A DNA stretch of 64,000 nt, from the NCBI GenBank assembly GCA_018266215.1, contig JAFEAV010000013.1, positions 36,579-100,578 on the forward strand. The letters run 5' to 3'. Positions 34,414-47,250 of the stretch are shown one piece after another. Source of the DNA: Cyanobacteria bacterium SZAS LIN-3 (lineage in GTDB: Bacteria > Cyanobacteriota > Vampirovibrionia > Obscuribacterales > Obscuribacteraceae). The translations under genes were made by a program, and so were the position numbers. Position 1 is the stretch's first letter, and each line of letters opens with the position of its first letter. Below the pieces are notes generated by a model. That model saw nothing but the letters and a program-made list of their open reading frames with translations, had not been told where the DNA came from and searched no databases.

Positions 34414-36264
34414 GTGGCACTCACCGAACATACGGTCAATATAAGCGGCAACGTCAAGCATCAGGGCCTGTCCCTGGCACAGGTTCAGGTCAAACTCTTC
34501 GACCTCTATAGCTGCAATTTCGATCAGTCGGGCGATCCTTTCGTCTGTCTGGCTGAGACCAAAACCGGCAGCCGGGGCGAATTTTCCTTCACCGTCAAAC
34601 CGGGCGTCTACCGGGTGGAAATTATCCCGGATGGCAAGACCAGATTTTTGTCTCAGACCCTGAGTGAGGTGAAGGTCATGACCAACACCAGTCTCAATGT
34701 GTCTCTTGCCACCGGATGTATCGTCAATGGAAGGGTCGCAACCGGCTTTGGTTTTGAGGGCAATCGTTCTATTTTGTTCGCCGCCTGCGAAGTAGTGGCC
34801 CTGGGTATCGAGCCTACTTCATACAAGACTCATGGCAGTGTCAATGAAGACGGTACGTTCAGTTTGATAATCCCACGGGGCAAGTATTATTTTGCCATCC
34901 GCTCGGCTCAAGATAATGATGCTGGGGAAACTGCTGAAGCGGATCTCGAATCAATAGTCCGGTCCGCGCCGCCAAAGTTTATTTCGACTGAATGTCAGAT
35001 ATTCAACGTATCCGGTGATACTGAGCTGACTCTTGGTCTGCCGTCTTTTGTCAGCTTCAAGGGTGAAGTGGTTGATCTTTTCGGTACAGCCATTGCCGGC
35101 GCCAATGTCGTGGTGGTGCCGGCGGTATCAAGTCAAAATGTGCTTATCGGCGAACTCAATATGAGTGCCCGGGCTGTAACCGGTGAAGACGGTCAATTTG
35201 AGCTGTCCTTGCAGGAGGGGCTGTACGATATTTCGATCGAACCGAGTACCGGCTCCACTCATTTTGCCTTCAAGGAAAATGAGATGCAGGTCAGTGCGGA
35301 CCAGGGCACAAAAATCAGTCGCAAGTTTGTGCTGGAAGAAGGTCATCGACTCAAGGGCCTGGTGCAGCTCAATGACCAGCCTTTATCGCAGGCTCTGGTG
35401 CGGGTGCAATCGGTTGAGCGGAAAAACGAATACATTACTCGCACCGATGGGCAGGGTGAATTTGCCCTGTCCCTGCCCGCCGGCCACTATAAACTTATCG
35501 TCTCTGCTCATCCCAAAGACGCCCCATCCATCACGATCGACGGCTACGAATACAGCTCCCTTGCTCCCTGGACGCATTCTCTCGTACTGGGGGCCGATAC
35601 TCATTTGCTGGTCACACTTGTCGAAGGCACCGCCCTCATCGGTCGCATTTGTGATGATGCTTTGCAGGCCCGTCCTGGTGTCCGCGTGCAGGTCTTTGCC
35701 GATCACTCCACCGACTCTTCCGCCGAAGGTGGTAAAACTCCGCCGGACTCGGCTTCCGCTTTCCTGGCTACCGGTATCACCGATGGTGAGGGCCGCTACG
35801 GTCTTTTCCTCTCGCCCGGCGGATACTGGCTGGTCATTCACCGTGACTTCGCCAACGCTAAATATGTGCTTGTGGAAAACGACCCCGTTACCCTGGACAT
35901 CACCTGGCATGGGTGGTCTCAATTGACTTTTGAGGTCGTCGGTGAAGGCGGGCAGACCGTGCCTCGCTGTCAGGTTTTTTATCATCCTTATGGCCAGGAG
36001 ATGGACGAACGCCCGGCCAGGGCCAGCTCCGCCATGCCACTGCCCCATGGCTATGTGATGACGACGGAGGAAGGCATCTGTAGATTGACGCTTCCCGCTG
36101 GAGTCTATACCTTCAAATTTGTCCCTCCGGAGGCCGGTTCTTTTGCTCCCAAGGTCATACGGCAGCTTTCAATCAGCGCTGATATTTCTCGCCGGGTGAC
36201 GCTGGATGCTAAACAATCTACAGCCGCCGGCGGGGCGAGGGACGGCCATAGTGAGCGTGCCTGA
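34414..36264 (+). CDS. Protein of repeated carboxypeptidase-regulatory/Ig-like domains
   Basis: A 616-residue protein made of about six beta-sandwich repeats of the carboxypeptidase regulatory type. Each has a G-x-V core, a D-G-x-F/Y strand (E-D-G-T-F-S-L, E-D-G-Q-F-E-L, G-Q-G-E-F-A-L, G-E-G-R-Y-G-L) and a closing P-x-G-x-Y (K-P-G-V-Y-R-V, P-A-G-H-Y-K-L, S-P-G-G-Y-W-L, P-A-G-V-Y-T-F). Such proteins are normally extracellular, but no signal peptide is seen at the GTG start (AAGAGG just upstream). It overlaps the downstream lipoprotein gene by 14 bases, which suggests a joint role at the cell surface. Confidence 0.72.
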   Translation: MALTEHTVNISGNVKHQGLSLAQVQVKLFDLYSCNFDQSGDPFVCLAETKTGSRGEFSFTVKPGVYRVEIIPDGKTRFLSQTLSEVKVMTNTSLNVSLATGCIVNGRVATGFGFEGNRSILFAACEVVALGIEPTSYKTHGSVNEDGTFSLIIPRGKYYFAIRSAQDNDAGETAEADLESIVRSAPPKFISTECQIFNVSGDTELTLGLPSFVSFKGEVVDLFGTAIAGANVVVVPAVSSQNVLIGELNMSARAVTGEDGQFELSLQEGLYDISIEPSTGSTHFAFKENEMQVSADQGTKISRKFVLEEGHRLKGLVQLNDQPLSQALVRVQSVERKNEYITRTDGQGEFALSLPAGHYKLIVSAHPKDAPSITIDGYEYSSLAPWTHSLVLGADTHLLVTLVEGTALIGRICDDALQARPGVRVQVFADHSTDSSAEGGKTPPDSASAFLATGITDGEGRYGLFLSPGGYWLVIHRDFANAKYVLVENDPVTLDITWHGWSQLTFEVVGEGGQTVPRCQVFYHPYGQEMDERPARASSAMPLPHGYVMTTEEGICRLTLPAGVYTFKFVPPEAGSFAPKVIRQLSISADISRRVTLDAKQSTAAGGARDGHSERA

Positions 36265-36976
36265 CCGTTTGTCTGGATTGGGGATATTGCTTGCGGCGAT
36301 TGTTTCTCTGAGCGCCTGCACTAACTCGTCCGGCGGTGAGCCGGGTGCGGGCGAAAACAGCAATGTGCAGGTGGAGAAGGAAGCGCCGCGGGTTGAGACG
36401 AAAAACTTCTCGGCCGCCCAGGCTAAATTCAGATCAGGAGGCGGGAAAAAAGATCCTCTGGCCACCGATGTCGAAGGATATACCGAGTGGTTTTATTCGT
36501 GTAAGGCTACTTTCGAAACCGAAGACATCCGCTCTGATGACACTAACGGTGCCGCTTCCGTCGCTCTCAAGATTAAGTCCGTAAAGTTTGACCTGGCGCT
36601 TCCCATTACCTTGCATTTGCCGGCAAATGCTCCGGCGGATCTGAAGGAACATGAGGATGGCCACGTCCAGATTTGTTCGATGATCTATGGACTGGCCGGC
36701 AAAGTGGCATCCCAGGCCGGTAAGCAGGTGCTCGGCCGCACCTTTGAGGGCATGGGTAAGGATATGGCCGAGGCCAGGGCTATGGCTCTGGGACAGGCTG
36801 AAAGAATAGTCGCCCGCGTCTACCAGGAAGGCACCAACGATCTGGCCGAACAGGTTTCACGCAAATACGATCAGCTCTGTCATCGTTATTCCGATGAGCC
36901 GCAAATGAGCAGGGCCAGTCTGGCTCAGTCCGCTTATAACGAGCTGGCCGAACCTGCGGTGACTGTGATTAAGTAA
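36251..36976 (+). CDS. Lipoprotein with HExxH motif, putative metalloprotease
   Basis: A 241-residue protein starting at GTG 36251, inside the end of the preceding gene. The N terminus is a lipoprotein signal with L-S-A-C at about 20-23. In the middle, K-E-H-E-D-G-H-V-Q-I-C gives an H-E-x-x-H zinc motif inside a predicted helix, much as in DUF922-type putative proteases. No further zinc ligand can be assigned with confidence. The remainder is helical and Ala-rich. It is coupled to the beta-sandwich protein gene and converges on the next gene. Confidence 0.62.
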   Translation: MSVPDRLSGLGILLAAIVSLSACTNSSGGEPGAGENSNVQVEKEAPRVETKNFSAAQAKFRSGGGKKDPLATDVEGYTEWFYSCKATFETEDIRSDDTNGAASVALKIKSVKFDLALPITLHLPANAPADLKEHEDGHVQICSMIYGLAGKVASQAGKQVLGRTFEGMGKDMAEARAMALGQAERIVARVYQEGTNDLAEQVSRKYDQLCHRYSDEPQMSRASLAQSAYNELAEPAVTVIK

Positions 36977-36992
36977 GAGGGGCTCCTCTTAC
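36973..36992. terminator. Bidirectional hairpin over two convergent stop codons
   Basis: GTAAGAGG (36973-36980), a GGCT loop and CCTCTTAC (36985-36992) form a perfect 8-bp stem. It includes the stop codons of both convergent genes. A TTTTT follows eight bases later on the plus strand; the minus strand lacks a T-run. Confidence 0.45.
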
Positions 36993-38365
36993 CAGCGGTT
37001 TTTAGCTTTCAGATCCGTGTAGCGACGCATTATCCTCTGGGCGTCGGCGGTGCGGTTATTGGCCTGCAGCACTTCGTATGCGTGATATAGAACCATGGCA
37101 AATTTCTGGTTCTTCTCCGCAGCAGCCACGCCGCCCATGGTATTTGCCTGAGCTTCAATGGCTTTGTCCACATCGGTGAGGATTTCGCCGTCGGTCATGG
37201 CGGAGCTGCCGCTCACCCAGCGACTGGATTTTGTTTTCTTAGTGCTGACCGGTTCGTCTCCGCCTTCCGCTGGCTTGGCTTCAGCTTTTGTGGTCGCAGC
37301 ACCGGTGGGTTTGAAATCTTTGGCGCTCTTGGATCTTGCTTCCTGCTCGGCGATTGCTGTCGACAATCTGGTGATGGCCGGCTTGAGCTGCGGGTTGTTG
37401 TCGCCGGCTGCCATGGCTTCGATATCAAAAAATGGTTTGAGGAAGGGTGTTACTCCCACACCTTGTTTGTCGAGCCCCTTAATGCTGGCCAGGAGTTTGT
37501 CGCGGCTTTCCTTTTCGTCACCGTCGGCGGTGCTCAAAGCCTGCACATCTATGCGGCTGGCAATGGCTGATATCTGTATGGCATTTAGAGCTGACTGGAT
37601 GCTACTGTCGATGCTTTTGAGCTGGGAGGTTTCAAATGAAATTTGCTGCACTGTGCCGCGGGATACGGGGTCGGCGAAACTGACCACGACTTTGTTGGCC
37701 TGGCTTCCGCCGGCTTCCAGAGCCTTTTCGGCGATTTTAAAGGCTTCGTATTTTAAATCACGCTCGCTGGTACCGGCATCAATCTCGGCGGCCACAGTCA
37801 TTGTCTGTCCGCTCATGCTGGTGGTGAAGCTGCGCTTGCTGCGCAGGGTTTCACGCTGCTGCAGGTAGCTTGAGAGTTTAGCCGCCGGATCATTTACTTC
37901 TTCATCTTTTACAGTCAGAGACGAGAGCAACTGCTCCTGACCTAACTGACCGGAGCCGAAGGCTTTGACGTCACCGGCGGTGACGGTGACATACTTGCGT
38001 TTGTTGATGTTAGCTGTGCTGTAAAAATAGACGGTGGCTCTGGTGATGTCGTTGGGTGCCAGGTCCATGGCCGTTTTTGCTATCAGTACAGCTTCGATTT
38101 TGCAGTCATTATCTGTGGCGCGAGCGTTCTTAAAAGTAGAAACGTAGGCTTCGGAGCCGTTTATAGCAGCAGAGACGCGGGTGCCGGTGGCCAGGATCTT
38201 TGCTTTTTCCACAGCCGAGACCAGCTCGCCGGCCGATACGGCCGCCAGGGCCGGCAGCGACCAGGCGTTGCAGACGCCGCCCAGGGTGAGAAGAGCTACA
38301 GTCCGGACTAAGTTCTCTTTGCTCAAGGAAAGCAGATTCTTGGGCTTGTGATATGAGCTCGGCAC
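36989..38365 (-). CDS. Exported protein with an internal domain duplication
   Basis: A 458-residue protein. GTG 38365 is preferred because GGTGGAGG is eight bases upstream; a GTG at 38380 overlaps that site. A signal peptide ends about A-L-A-A-V near residue 43. Two related blocks of about 90 residues follow: the first with K-I-E-A-V-L-I-A-K-T-A-M-D-L, the second with K-Y-E-A-F-K-I-A-E-K-A-L-E-A, each leading to a similar strand pair. A linker rich in Ala, Lys and Pro and a C-terminal helical part end it. No known family was recognised. The TadG-like gene upstream is transcribed in the same direction. Confidence 0.6.
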   Translation of the reverse strand: MPSSYHKPKNLLSLSKENLVRTVALLTLGGVCNAWSLPALAAVSAGELVSAVEKAKILATGTRVSAAINGSEAYVSTFKNARATDNDCKIEAVLIAKTAMDLAPNDITRATVYFYSTANINKRKYVTVTAGDVKAFGSGQLGQEQLLSSLTVKDEEVNDPAAKLSSYLQQRETLRSKRSFTTSMSGQTMTVAAEIDAGTSERDLKYEAFKIAEKALEAGGSQANKVVVSFADPVSRGTVQQISFETSQLKSIDSSIQSALNAIQISAIASRIDVQALSTADGDEKESRDKLLASIKGLDKQGVGVTPFLKPFFDIEAMAAGDNNPQLKPAITRLSTAIAEQEARSKSAKDFKPTGAATTKAEAKPAEGGDEPVSTKKTKSSRWVSGSSAMTDGEILTDVDKAIEAQANTMGGVAAAEKNQKFAMVLYHAYEVLQANNRTADAQRIMRRYTDLKAKNRW

Positions 38366-38460
38366 GCGTATAACCTCCACCGTTTATTAACGTTCAGGAG
38401 AGTATTTTAGCAACTCGACGTCTTCCAGGCCTGAATATTCATCGCTTGGCAGCGCTGACA

Positions 38461-40575
38461 TTATGGCCCGGTAGAGGTGCTCGTGCTGGTACTTGTGCTT
38501 GTGTCGGTGCTGGTGCTCGTGCCTGTGTCGGTCGCGGCCGGTGGCGGAGGCAGCACCGGTGAGGCGCTTATGCCAGGGCCAAATTTTTCACCTACATAGC
38601 CGACTTTGAAGCCGAGGGTGGCAGCCGTTTTACTGTCCGGATCAATCTGTCGGCGGAACCTTATATCAACAGCCATGCCGTTTTTCTGGTAGGTCGGCCG
38701 CACTCCGTTGGAACCGGGTCCGGTGGAGTAAGTGTAGTAGTAGGTACTGTTGTATGGGAAAACATTTTCGGCAAAGTCAGACTGTTTGACTACCGCCGGG
38801 GGTTTGCCAAGGCCGTGGGGAACACCCCATTTGCAGCCTGTGCCCCCTGCTCCCAGCTCTGGTTTTACACCCATGGCTACTACAGGACAATCCATCGGCT
38901 CGCCGCAGTGCTTGCCGCCGTTTGGTCTGTAGACCTGGTCGCGGATGTAGCAATCAAACTGGTTGTCAAAGTGATATGTCTGCGATGATGGATCGCTGGG
39001 CAGGACGAAGGGCCCGACGTCAAACTCGGCAGTGCTGCTGGGATTGATAGCGCCGATATTTTCGGAATAAAGCTGATTTTCAGCGGCTACCGAGTAGGGA
39101 ACCGGTGCAATCGTCACAGTCTGATAGGTGATTTGATTGGAGGCCGGGTCCACTTTATAGACATGGATATTGCCGTTGGGGATGCCGTTGGGCGGGGCCA
39201 CAGAAACCGTGTAAATGGTCGGGTCCGTCTGAGAAGATTTGGTTTTCCAGCTGATCATAAGTGGACTTGGTGGCGTGAAATTGTAGCTTGTGCTGGTCAT
39301 CATCGCGACTGCTGATGCTACGTTGAGCTTGCAACCGGCTCTTTTCCACCAGTCGTAGAGCCCCTGGCGGAAGATGTTGCCGGTATTCTGGTCCAGGCTC
39401 GGATAGGGCCAGGCGGCATAGTCTTGCACTGTTGGAGTGGTTGGATTGGGATAAGGGAAGTCGCCATTGGATGAATAACTGAATGATGCGGCCGCCTGAT
39501 CGCTTCCGTCATTGAGGATGCGGTGCGGGGCGTCGGTCAGCATGTCCGCGGGCTTGGTGATTTCAGCGGGTATGCCGTCGGGGAAGCTGAAGGAGAGCGC
39601 GCCCGGCGAGGGTCTGGGGTCGACTACGTTGGCGGGTTGAGCGCAGGCAACGGCATGCACGTTATAGCCGTTGGCGTTCTCGCTGGAGTTCATGTGCTGG
39701 TCAGCTTCGGCCTTGACGATGCAGGGCAGGTACTTGGCGTTGTTCGGCAGGCCGCTCAGTGTGGCCGTCCATTGCTTGGGATCGACGAGCTTTACGTTGT
39801 TGCCGATACCGGCAAAAACAAAGTCAGAGACGCCGCCGGCGCCCGCATTGTACGGCGCATCGACGTAGGACATATAGGTGTTGCCCTGCATGGCAGCGGC
39901 CGGTATCTGCGCCTGCGTCGCTCCGCATGAGGGTATCGGGATATTGGTGCTGGTGCCGTTGTTGACACAACCGAGGGTGAGTTTGAGTGAGCCGGTTATA
40001 TAGTTGGACGAACCGGTCATTCGGATCTGGTTGGCTTTGTAGGCGTCTTCGGCATCTTTATAGACGTTTATCGGGTTGCCGTTGATGTCGTGGGCTGTGT
40101 AACCTGGCTGGATGGCGTTTTGTAATTCGGCCTTGAGCGCGTCCTGGGCGGCCAGGGCATTGACCAGATCTTGTTTAATGATTGTTTTGAGCTTGGCGTC
40201 GCCAATCTGGTCGGCAATGATCAGATCCAGTCTAATAGTGCCAAGAATGGTGTTGATGCTGCGCACCGGAGTGTCCCAGGAGTCACCGGCTATGGTGCCT
40301 GCATTGTTGGGAGCGTAGTCCGAGAGCGAGACCCAGCCATAAGGCGCTGAGCCATTGCCTGCCGTGTTTGTATTGACGGCAATCATGCTCAGGTCTCGAG
40401 CAGCCGCCAGGGACGCCGCTTCAATAGCGGTGCGCTGCTCATTGTTTGAGCCGATCAGCCTTACGTAGCCCAGACCGAAAAATGCCAGGGCCGCTAGTAA
40501 ACCTATTGTGCACGCCGTAATGAAGACCAACATGTTGCCGCGCGGCGCACGGCCGGGCAATGGCCTGATTTTCAT
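38461..40575 (-). CDS. Second TadG-like protein with Ser/Thr repeat tail
   Basis: A 704-residue protein. The N terminus (basic, G-N-M-L-V-F-I-T-A-C-T-I-G-L-L-A-A-L-A-F-F, then T-A-I-E-A-A-S-L-A-A-A-R-D-L) has the helix and adjoining segment typical of TadE/TadG-like proteins. A large extracytoplasmic domain rich in Asn, Pro, Thr and Gly follows, with several Cys residues. The C terminus is a run of S-T-D-T and S-T repeats. ATG 40575 is chosen over a TTG six codons upstream that would overlap the GGCGGA ribosome site. It is far from the Tad operon, in a group of secreted-protein genes on the minus strand. Confidence 0.62.
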   Translation of the reverse strand: MKIRPLPGRAPRGNMLVFITACTIGLLAALAFFGLGYVRLIGSNNEQRTAIEAASLAAARDLSMIAVNTNTAGNGSAPYGWVSLSDYAPNNAGTIAGDSWDTPVRSINTILGTIRLDLIIADQIGDAKLKTIIKQDLVNALAAQDALKAELQNAIQPGYTAHDINGNPINVYKDAEDAYKANQIRMTGSSNYITGSLKLTLGCVNNGTSTNIPIPSCGATQAQIPAAAMQGNTYMSYVDAPYNAGAGGVSDFVFAGIGNNVKLVDPKQWTATLSGLPNNAKYLPCIVKAEADQHMNSSENANGYNVHAVACAQPANVVDPRPSPGALSFSFPDGIPAEITKPADMLTDAPHRILNDGSDQAAASFSYSSNGDFPYPNPTTPTVQDYAAWPYPSLDQNTGNIFRQGLYDWWKRAGCKLNVASAVAMMTSTSYNFTPPSPLMISWKTKSSQTDPTIYTVSVAPPNGIPNGNIHVYKVDPASNQITYQTVTIAPVPYSVAAENQLYSENIGAINPSSTAEFDVGPFVLPSDPSSQTYHFDNQFDCYIRDQVYRPNGGKHCGEPMDCPVVAMGVKPELGAGGTGCKWGVPHGLGKPPAVVKQSDFAENVFPYNSTYYYTYSTGPGSNGVRPTYQKNGMAVDIRFRRQIDPDSKTAATLGFKVGYVGEKFGPGISASPVLPPPPAATDTGTSTSTDTSTSTSTSTSTGP
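38464..38535 (-). repeat. Short tandem repeat encoding a Ser/Thr tail
   Basis: The 3' end of the TadG-like gene is a degenerate repeat of hexamer type coding (S-T)n and S-T-D-T units. Repeats like this can change length; the frame is open to the stop in this copy. Confidence 0.5.
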
Positions 40576-40675
40576 ATTTTTATCCGCCCCCAACGCCAGT
40601 CAGAGAAACCAAGCAGTGTTAAATCCTACTAATATTTCATATTAGTCCCTTTTAACGAATGCGTCAACTAAGCTC

Positions 40676-40712
40676 AAAAAGAGAAGAACCGACGCTTCCC
40701 CGGCGTCGGTTC
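40676..40712 (-). terminator. Intrinsic terminator after the winged-helix gene
   Basis: GAACCGACGC (40686-40695) pairs perfectly with GCGTCGGTTC (40703-40712). On the minus strand the stem is followed by TTCTCTTTTTG, so it ends transcription of the gene at 40771-41553. Confidence 0.7.
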
Positions 40713-40770
40713 ACAAATCCCAAATCAAAGAGGCTTGAAAGCAATAAAGTCTTCAGTGCCCGTTTATTGA

Positions 40771-41553
40771 TTACACCGCAATTGACTGCGCTGCGGCCAC
40801 TCCAGGCATAAAGGTGACTTCCCCTTGCTTGAAGAGTTCGGCCTTCTGGCCATCGGCCATGACCCAGCCCACTCCGACAATACCGTCGCGATAGAGCTCC
40901 TGATGGGTGGCAAAAAATGTTTTTGTTGCCAGATCGCCACCAAACTCCAGCACTGCTTTTTGCAGGGCATTCTTGTCCTGTTCGTCTCTGGAGATGAGCA
41001 GGACCGCTTCGATATTTTCAGTTGCCAGTGAACTGGCCAGTTTGTCCAGTTTGGCTTTGACCGATTCAGTCTGGACATTGTTTACCAGACCCACACGGGT
41101 GGCACTGCCGCCGCAGTTGAAGGTGGCTTTGGCGTCGAGACCGGTTTCGGCGTGACGCTCGGCCTTGATGGTTTTCCAGGCAAAGTCGCAGATCTGCTGG
41201 TCTTTTTGAGCGACCAGATAGAGCATACGCAGATTAGCCACTTCCAGATGATGTCTCTGGAAATCATTGGAGAGAAGCTCGTCTTGATTGTCGGCAAAGC
41301 CGGACAGGCCACGTGTCATCGGCGAGAGCATGTAGACGAGAGGTTTGGTGGGGGTTGTCCACCAGGGGAGCTTACTGCCGTGTCGGTGGCAGAGCAAATA
41401 ATCGAGATAGAACAGCTTGCGTAGCCGATCTCTGATCAGTACGGGCTTGTCGTCACCGGCTATAAACCAGGAAATATGCTTTTCGAGCAGGACTTCATGC
41501 TCATCGATTAGCTTGAAGATGAGGTGGTCTCTGTCATTTAGTTGTATCGCCAT
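40771..41553 (-). CDS. Winged-helix protein resembling the replication-relaxation family
   Basis: A 260-residue protein without signal peptide. The N-terminal 80 residues (L-N-D-R-D-H-L-I-F-K-L-I-D-E-H, then I-R-D-R-L-R-K-L-F-Y-L-D-Y-L) read like the winged helix at the start of plasmid-type replication-relaxation proteins, and the spacing up to Y-M-L-S is similar. The C-terminal half has an alpha/beta look (A-V-L-L-I-S-R-D-E-Q-D-K). The likeness is from memory and weak. AGAGGAA is ahead of the ATG, and a good terminator follows. It lies downstream of the rpoB-like operon in the same direction, 136 bases after the 234-residue gene. Confidence 0.42.
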   Translation of the reverse strand: MAIQLNDRDHLIFKLIDEHEVLLEKHISWFIAGDDKPVLIRDRLRKLFYLDYLLCHRHGSKLPWWTTPTKPLVYMLSPMTRGLSGFADNQDELLSNDFQRHHLEVANLRMLYLVAQKDQQICDFAWKTIKAERHAETGLDAKATFNCGGSATRVGLVNNVQTESVKAKLDKLASSLATENIEAVLLISRDEQDKNALQKAVLEFGGDLATKTFFATHQELYRDGIVGVGWVMADGQKAELFKQGEVTFMPGVAAAQSIAV

Positions 41554-41689
41554 TTTGCCAAGTTCCTCTTAAGGGGTGGTTTTTGGGGTCTGCTTCTTGG
41601 GATTTTTCCGGCTTCAACGCAGGGGGGTTATCTGCAGGGAAGTTGGGCCGAATATTTAAGATTGGTTGCTTTGCTCAGGGCTCCAGGCC

Positions 41690-42394
41690 CTATTTGTGTG
41701 ATTGCCCCGTGATGTAGCCGTTCAATGCGTCGGTCTCAAGCGGTGCGTGTATGTGATATGCGCGTCTCAGTTTGCGGTCCATCTCCCGATTTATTTTTTT
41801 CGTTTCGCCCAGCTGCTCCGCTCTGCTTGATATTTCCGCCAGTTGGGCGTTCAGTTCTTCAATCGTGCGGGCTGGTTTCCTGGGTCTTATCATGTCCTCG
41901 TATATGGTGGCGGCGTCATCAAACCAGTCAGCCCTCACTTCTCGATACTGGTCCATTTCGGTCCAGTTGGAGGGTACTGGTAAGTTGCGCAGGCTCTTGG
42001 CCGTATTGCGATAACGAGTGGAGACGGCTGCGGCAACTGCCGACCATTCCTGCACTCTTTCTGCTTCCTGGTTAAAAGTCCGGGAGAGAATGCTCTTTTC
42101 GAGCGGTGTGGGGTAGCCTTTGAAACAAATGGCATCTAGTTGTTCGAACCAGCGGGTCTCAGGAGAACCGCCTCGTCCGGCCAGGTCCATCGCACCGGGC
42201 GCGGCTACGGCATTGGCCGGCGCGGGAGTGAATGCCTTGGGTGCCACGAGCTTGGTATTGCTCTGGGGCATGGCGCTGAATACTTCATTGGTCGGTCCGG
42301 CCTGGGCACTTCCCTGCGCCAGGATGCAGACAAGGAGACTGGCGGCGATTGCGCCGGTCAATCTTTTTGTATTGCATTGGGCCATCTTGGACAT
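41690..42394 (-). CDS. Exported protein of unknown function
   Basis: A 234-residue protein with a signal peptide ending A-Q-G-S-A-Q-A near residue 32, a Pro/Ala-rich linker and then a helical domain rich in Arg, Glu and Trp (about 80-230). No motif was recognised. It starts 54 bases after the stop of the two-TM protein gene and likely belongs to the same transcript as the rpoB-like gene. Confidence 0.55.
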   Translation of the reverse strand: MSKMAQCNTKRLTGAIAASLLVCILAQGSAQAGPTNEVFSAMPQSNTKLVAPKAFTPAPANAVAAPGAMDLAGRGGSPETRWFEQLDAICFKGYPTPLEKSILSRTFNQEAERVQEWSAVAAAVSTRYRNTAKSLRNLPVPSNWTEMDQYREVRADWFDDAATIYEDMIRPRKPARTIEELNAQLAEISSRAEQLGETKKINREMDRKLRRAYHIHAPLETDALNGYITGQSHK

Positions 42395-42448
42395 TTGTAC
42401 TTTACTTACCTGACATTGAGATAACGGTCTTATTTCATTTTAGATCGG

Positions 42449-43435
42449 CTACTGCCCTGCGTTTCCTAGTGGCTGTACCGGTACTCCCTCTCGTGGTGCC
42501 CCTCCTACCTGGGCCTGATTTGGTGTGACTGGAACGTTGGGCCGGGGAGCGAAGGCGCTCGGTATCTGGGCCGTATTGGTGCGGTTCTGGCTGATAGCCG
42601 GATTATTGGAGTTTGCACCGAAAGTATTCATCTGCACAATTTTCCAGATTGTGTATGCCGCAAGCAGCATCAGCAGTCCTGCTGCCGAGCCCATCACCCG
42701 GGCTCCGCCGTAGGGATTGCCCTGGACCATGGCCCAGGCGGCCAGTGACATAAATATTGTTGCCGCCACCACGCCGAGTATCACCAGATAACGGGAGAAT
42801 GTCTGTACGGTGGGCAGGATGCCGTCGAAGGCATAAAGGCTGTCGCGACCGGGCTTGGGATAGCCGGCGGCGGGATTGTCACCCATGATTTTCTTGCGTC
42901 CGTTGACCATGCTGGTCTGCGGATAAGGGGCCAGTACTTCCTGGATTTGTTCGAGCTGGGCGGTGGTGACGGCTACATCGATAGCGGCCTGATTGCCGCC
43001 GATGAGATTGACACCGAGGATGCCCTGGATCTGACCCAGTGCTTCATCCGAGAGCTGGTCGCCTCTGATGGTCTGGACATAACGGGTGCCGCGGCCATTG
43101 GCCTGGTCTTGCATATAAAGATGAGCGACGACGCGGTCCTGACCAGGTGTGACCTGGAAATCCGAACCGTTTGACTGGTCGGCCTGACCGGAAGGTACTG
43201 CAGGAACAGCTCCGGTATCGCCGGGGTTGACCTGGGGCGGTACATTGCCGCTGCCAATCGGGGGCGGATCGGGCGCGCCCTGTTGATATAAAGGATTGAT
43301 GAAAGGTTGGCCGGTAGGCGGAGCGAAACCGGTTTGATTGCTGCCCTGGGCCAGAGCCGGCAGGCCGCTCAGAACCATCAGCGACAGGCAAAGCACAGTG
43401 GAGCTTAGATGTTTTCTAGCTGACCGTACTTTCAT
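42449..43435 (-). CDS. Exported two-TM protein downstream of the rpoB-like gene
   Basis: A 328-residue protein with a signal peptide (cut near A-L-A-Q at about 29), a Pro/Gly/Gln-rich stretch, a small alpha/beta domain (about 95-175) and two adjacent membrane helices (about 217-238 and 246-266) joined by a short G-N-P-Y-G-G-A-R loop. The tail is Pro/Asn-rich. The paired helices recall VirB2/TrbC-type subunits, but this is a shape likeness only. The ATG stands 14 bases after the rpoB-like stop, with AGGG upstream. In normal genomes rpoC would be here. Confidence 0.55.
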   Translation of the reverse strand: MKVRSARKHLSSTVLCLSLMVLSGLPALAQGSNQTGFAPPTGQPFINPLYQQGAPDPPPIGSGNVPPQVNPGDTGAVPAVPSGQADQSNGSDFQVTPGQDRVVAHLYMQDQANGRGTRYVQTIRGDQLSDEALGQIQGILGVNLIGGNQAAIDVAVTTAQLEQIQEVLAPYPQTSMVNGRKKIMGDNPAAGYPKPGRDSLYAFDGILPTVQTFSRYLVILGVVAATIFMSLAAWAMVQGNPYGGARVMGSAAGLLMLLAAYTIWKIVQMNTFGANSNNPAISQNRTNTAQIPSAFAPRPNVPVTPNQAQVGGAPREGVPVQPLGNAGQ

Positions 43436-43449
43436 TTGCCCTGGTTCCT

Positions 43450-47246
<3,797 letters not shown>

Positions 47247-47250
<4 letters not shown>

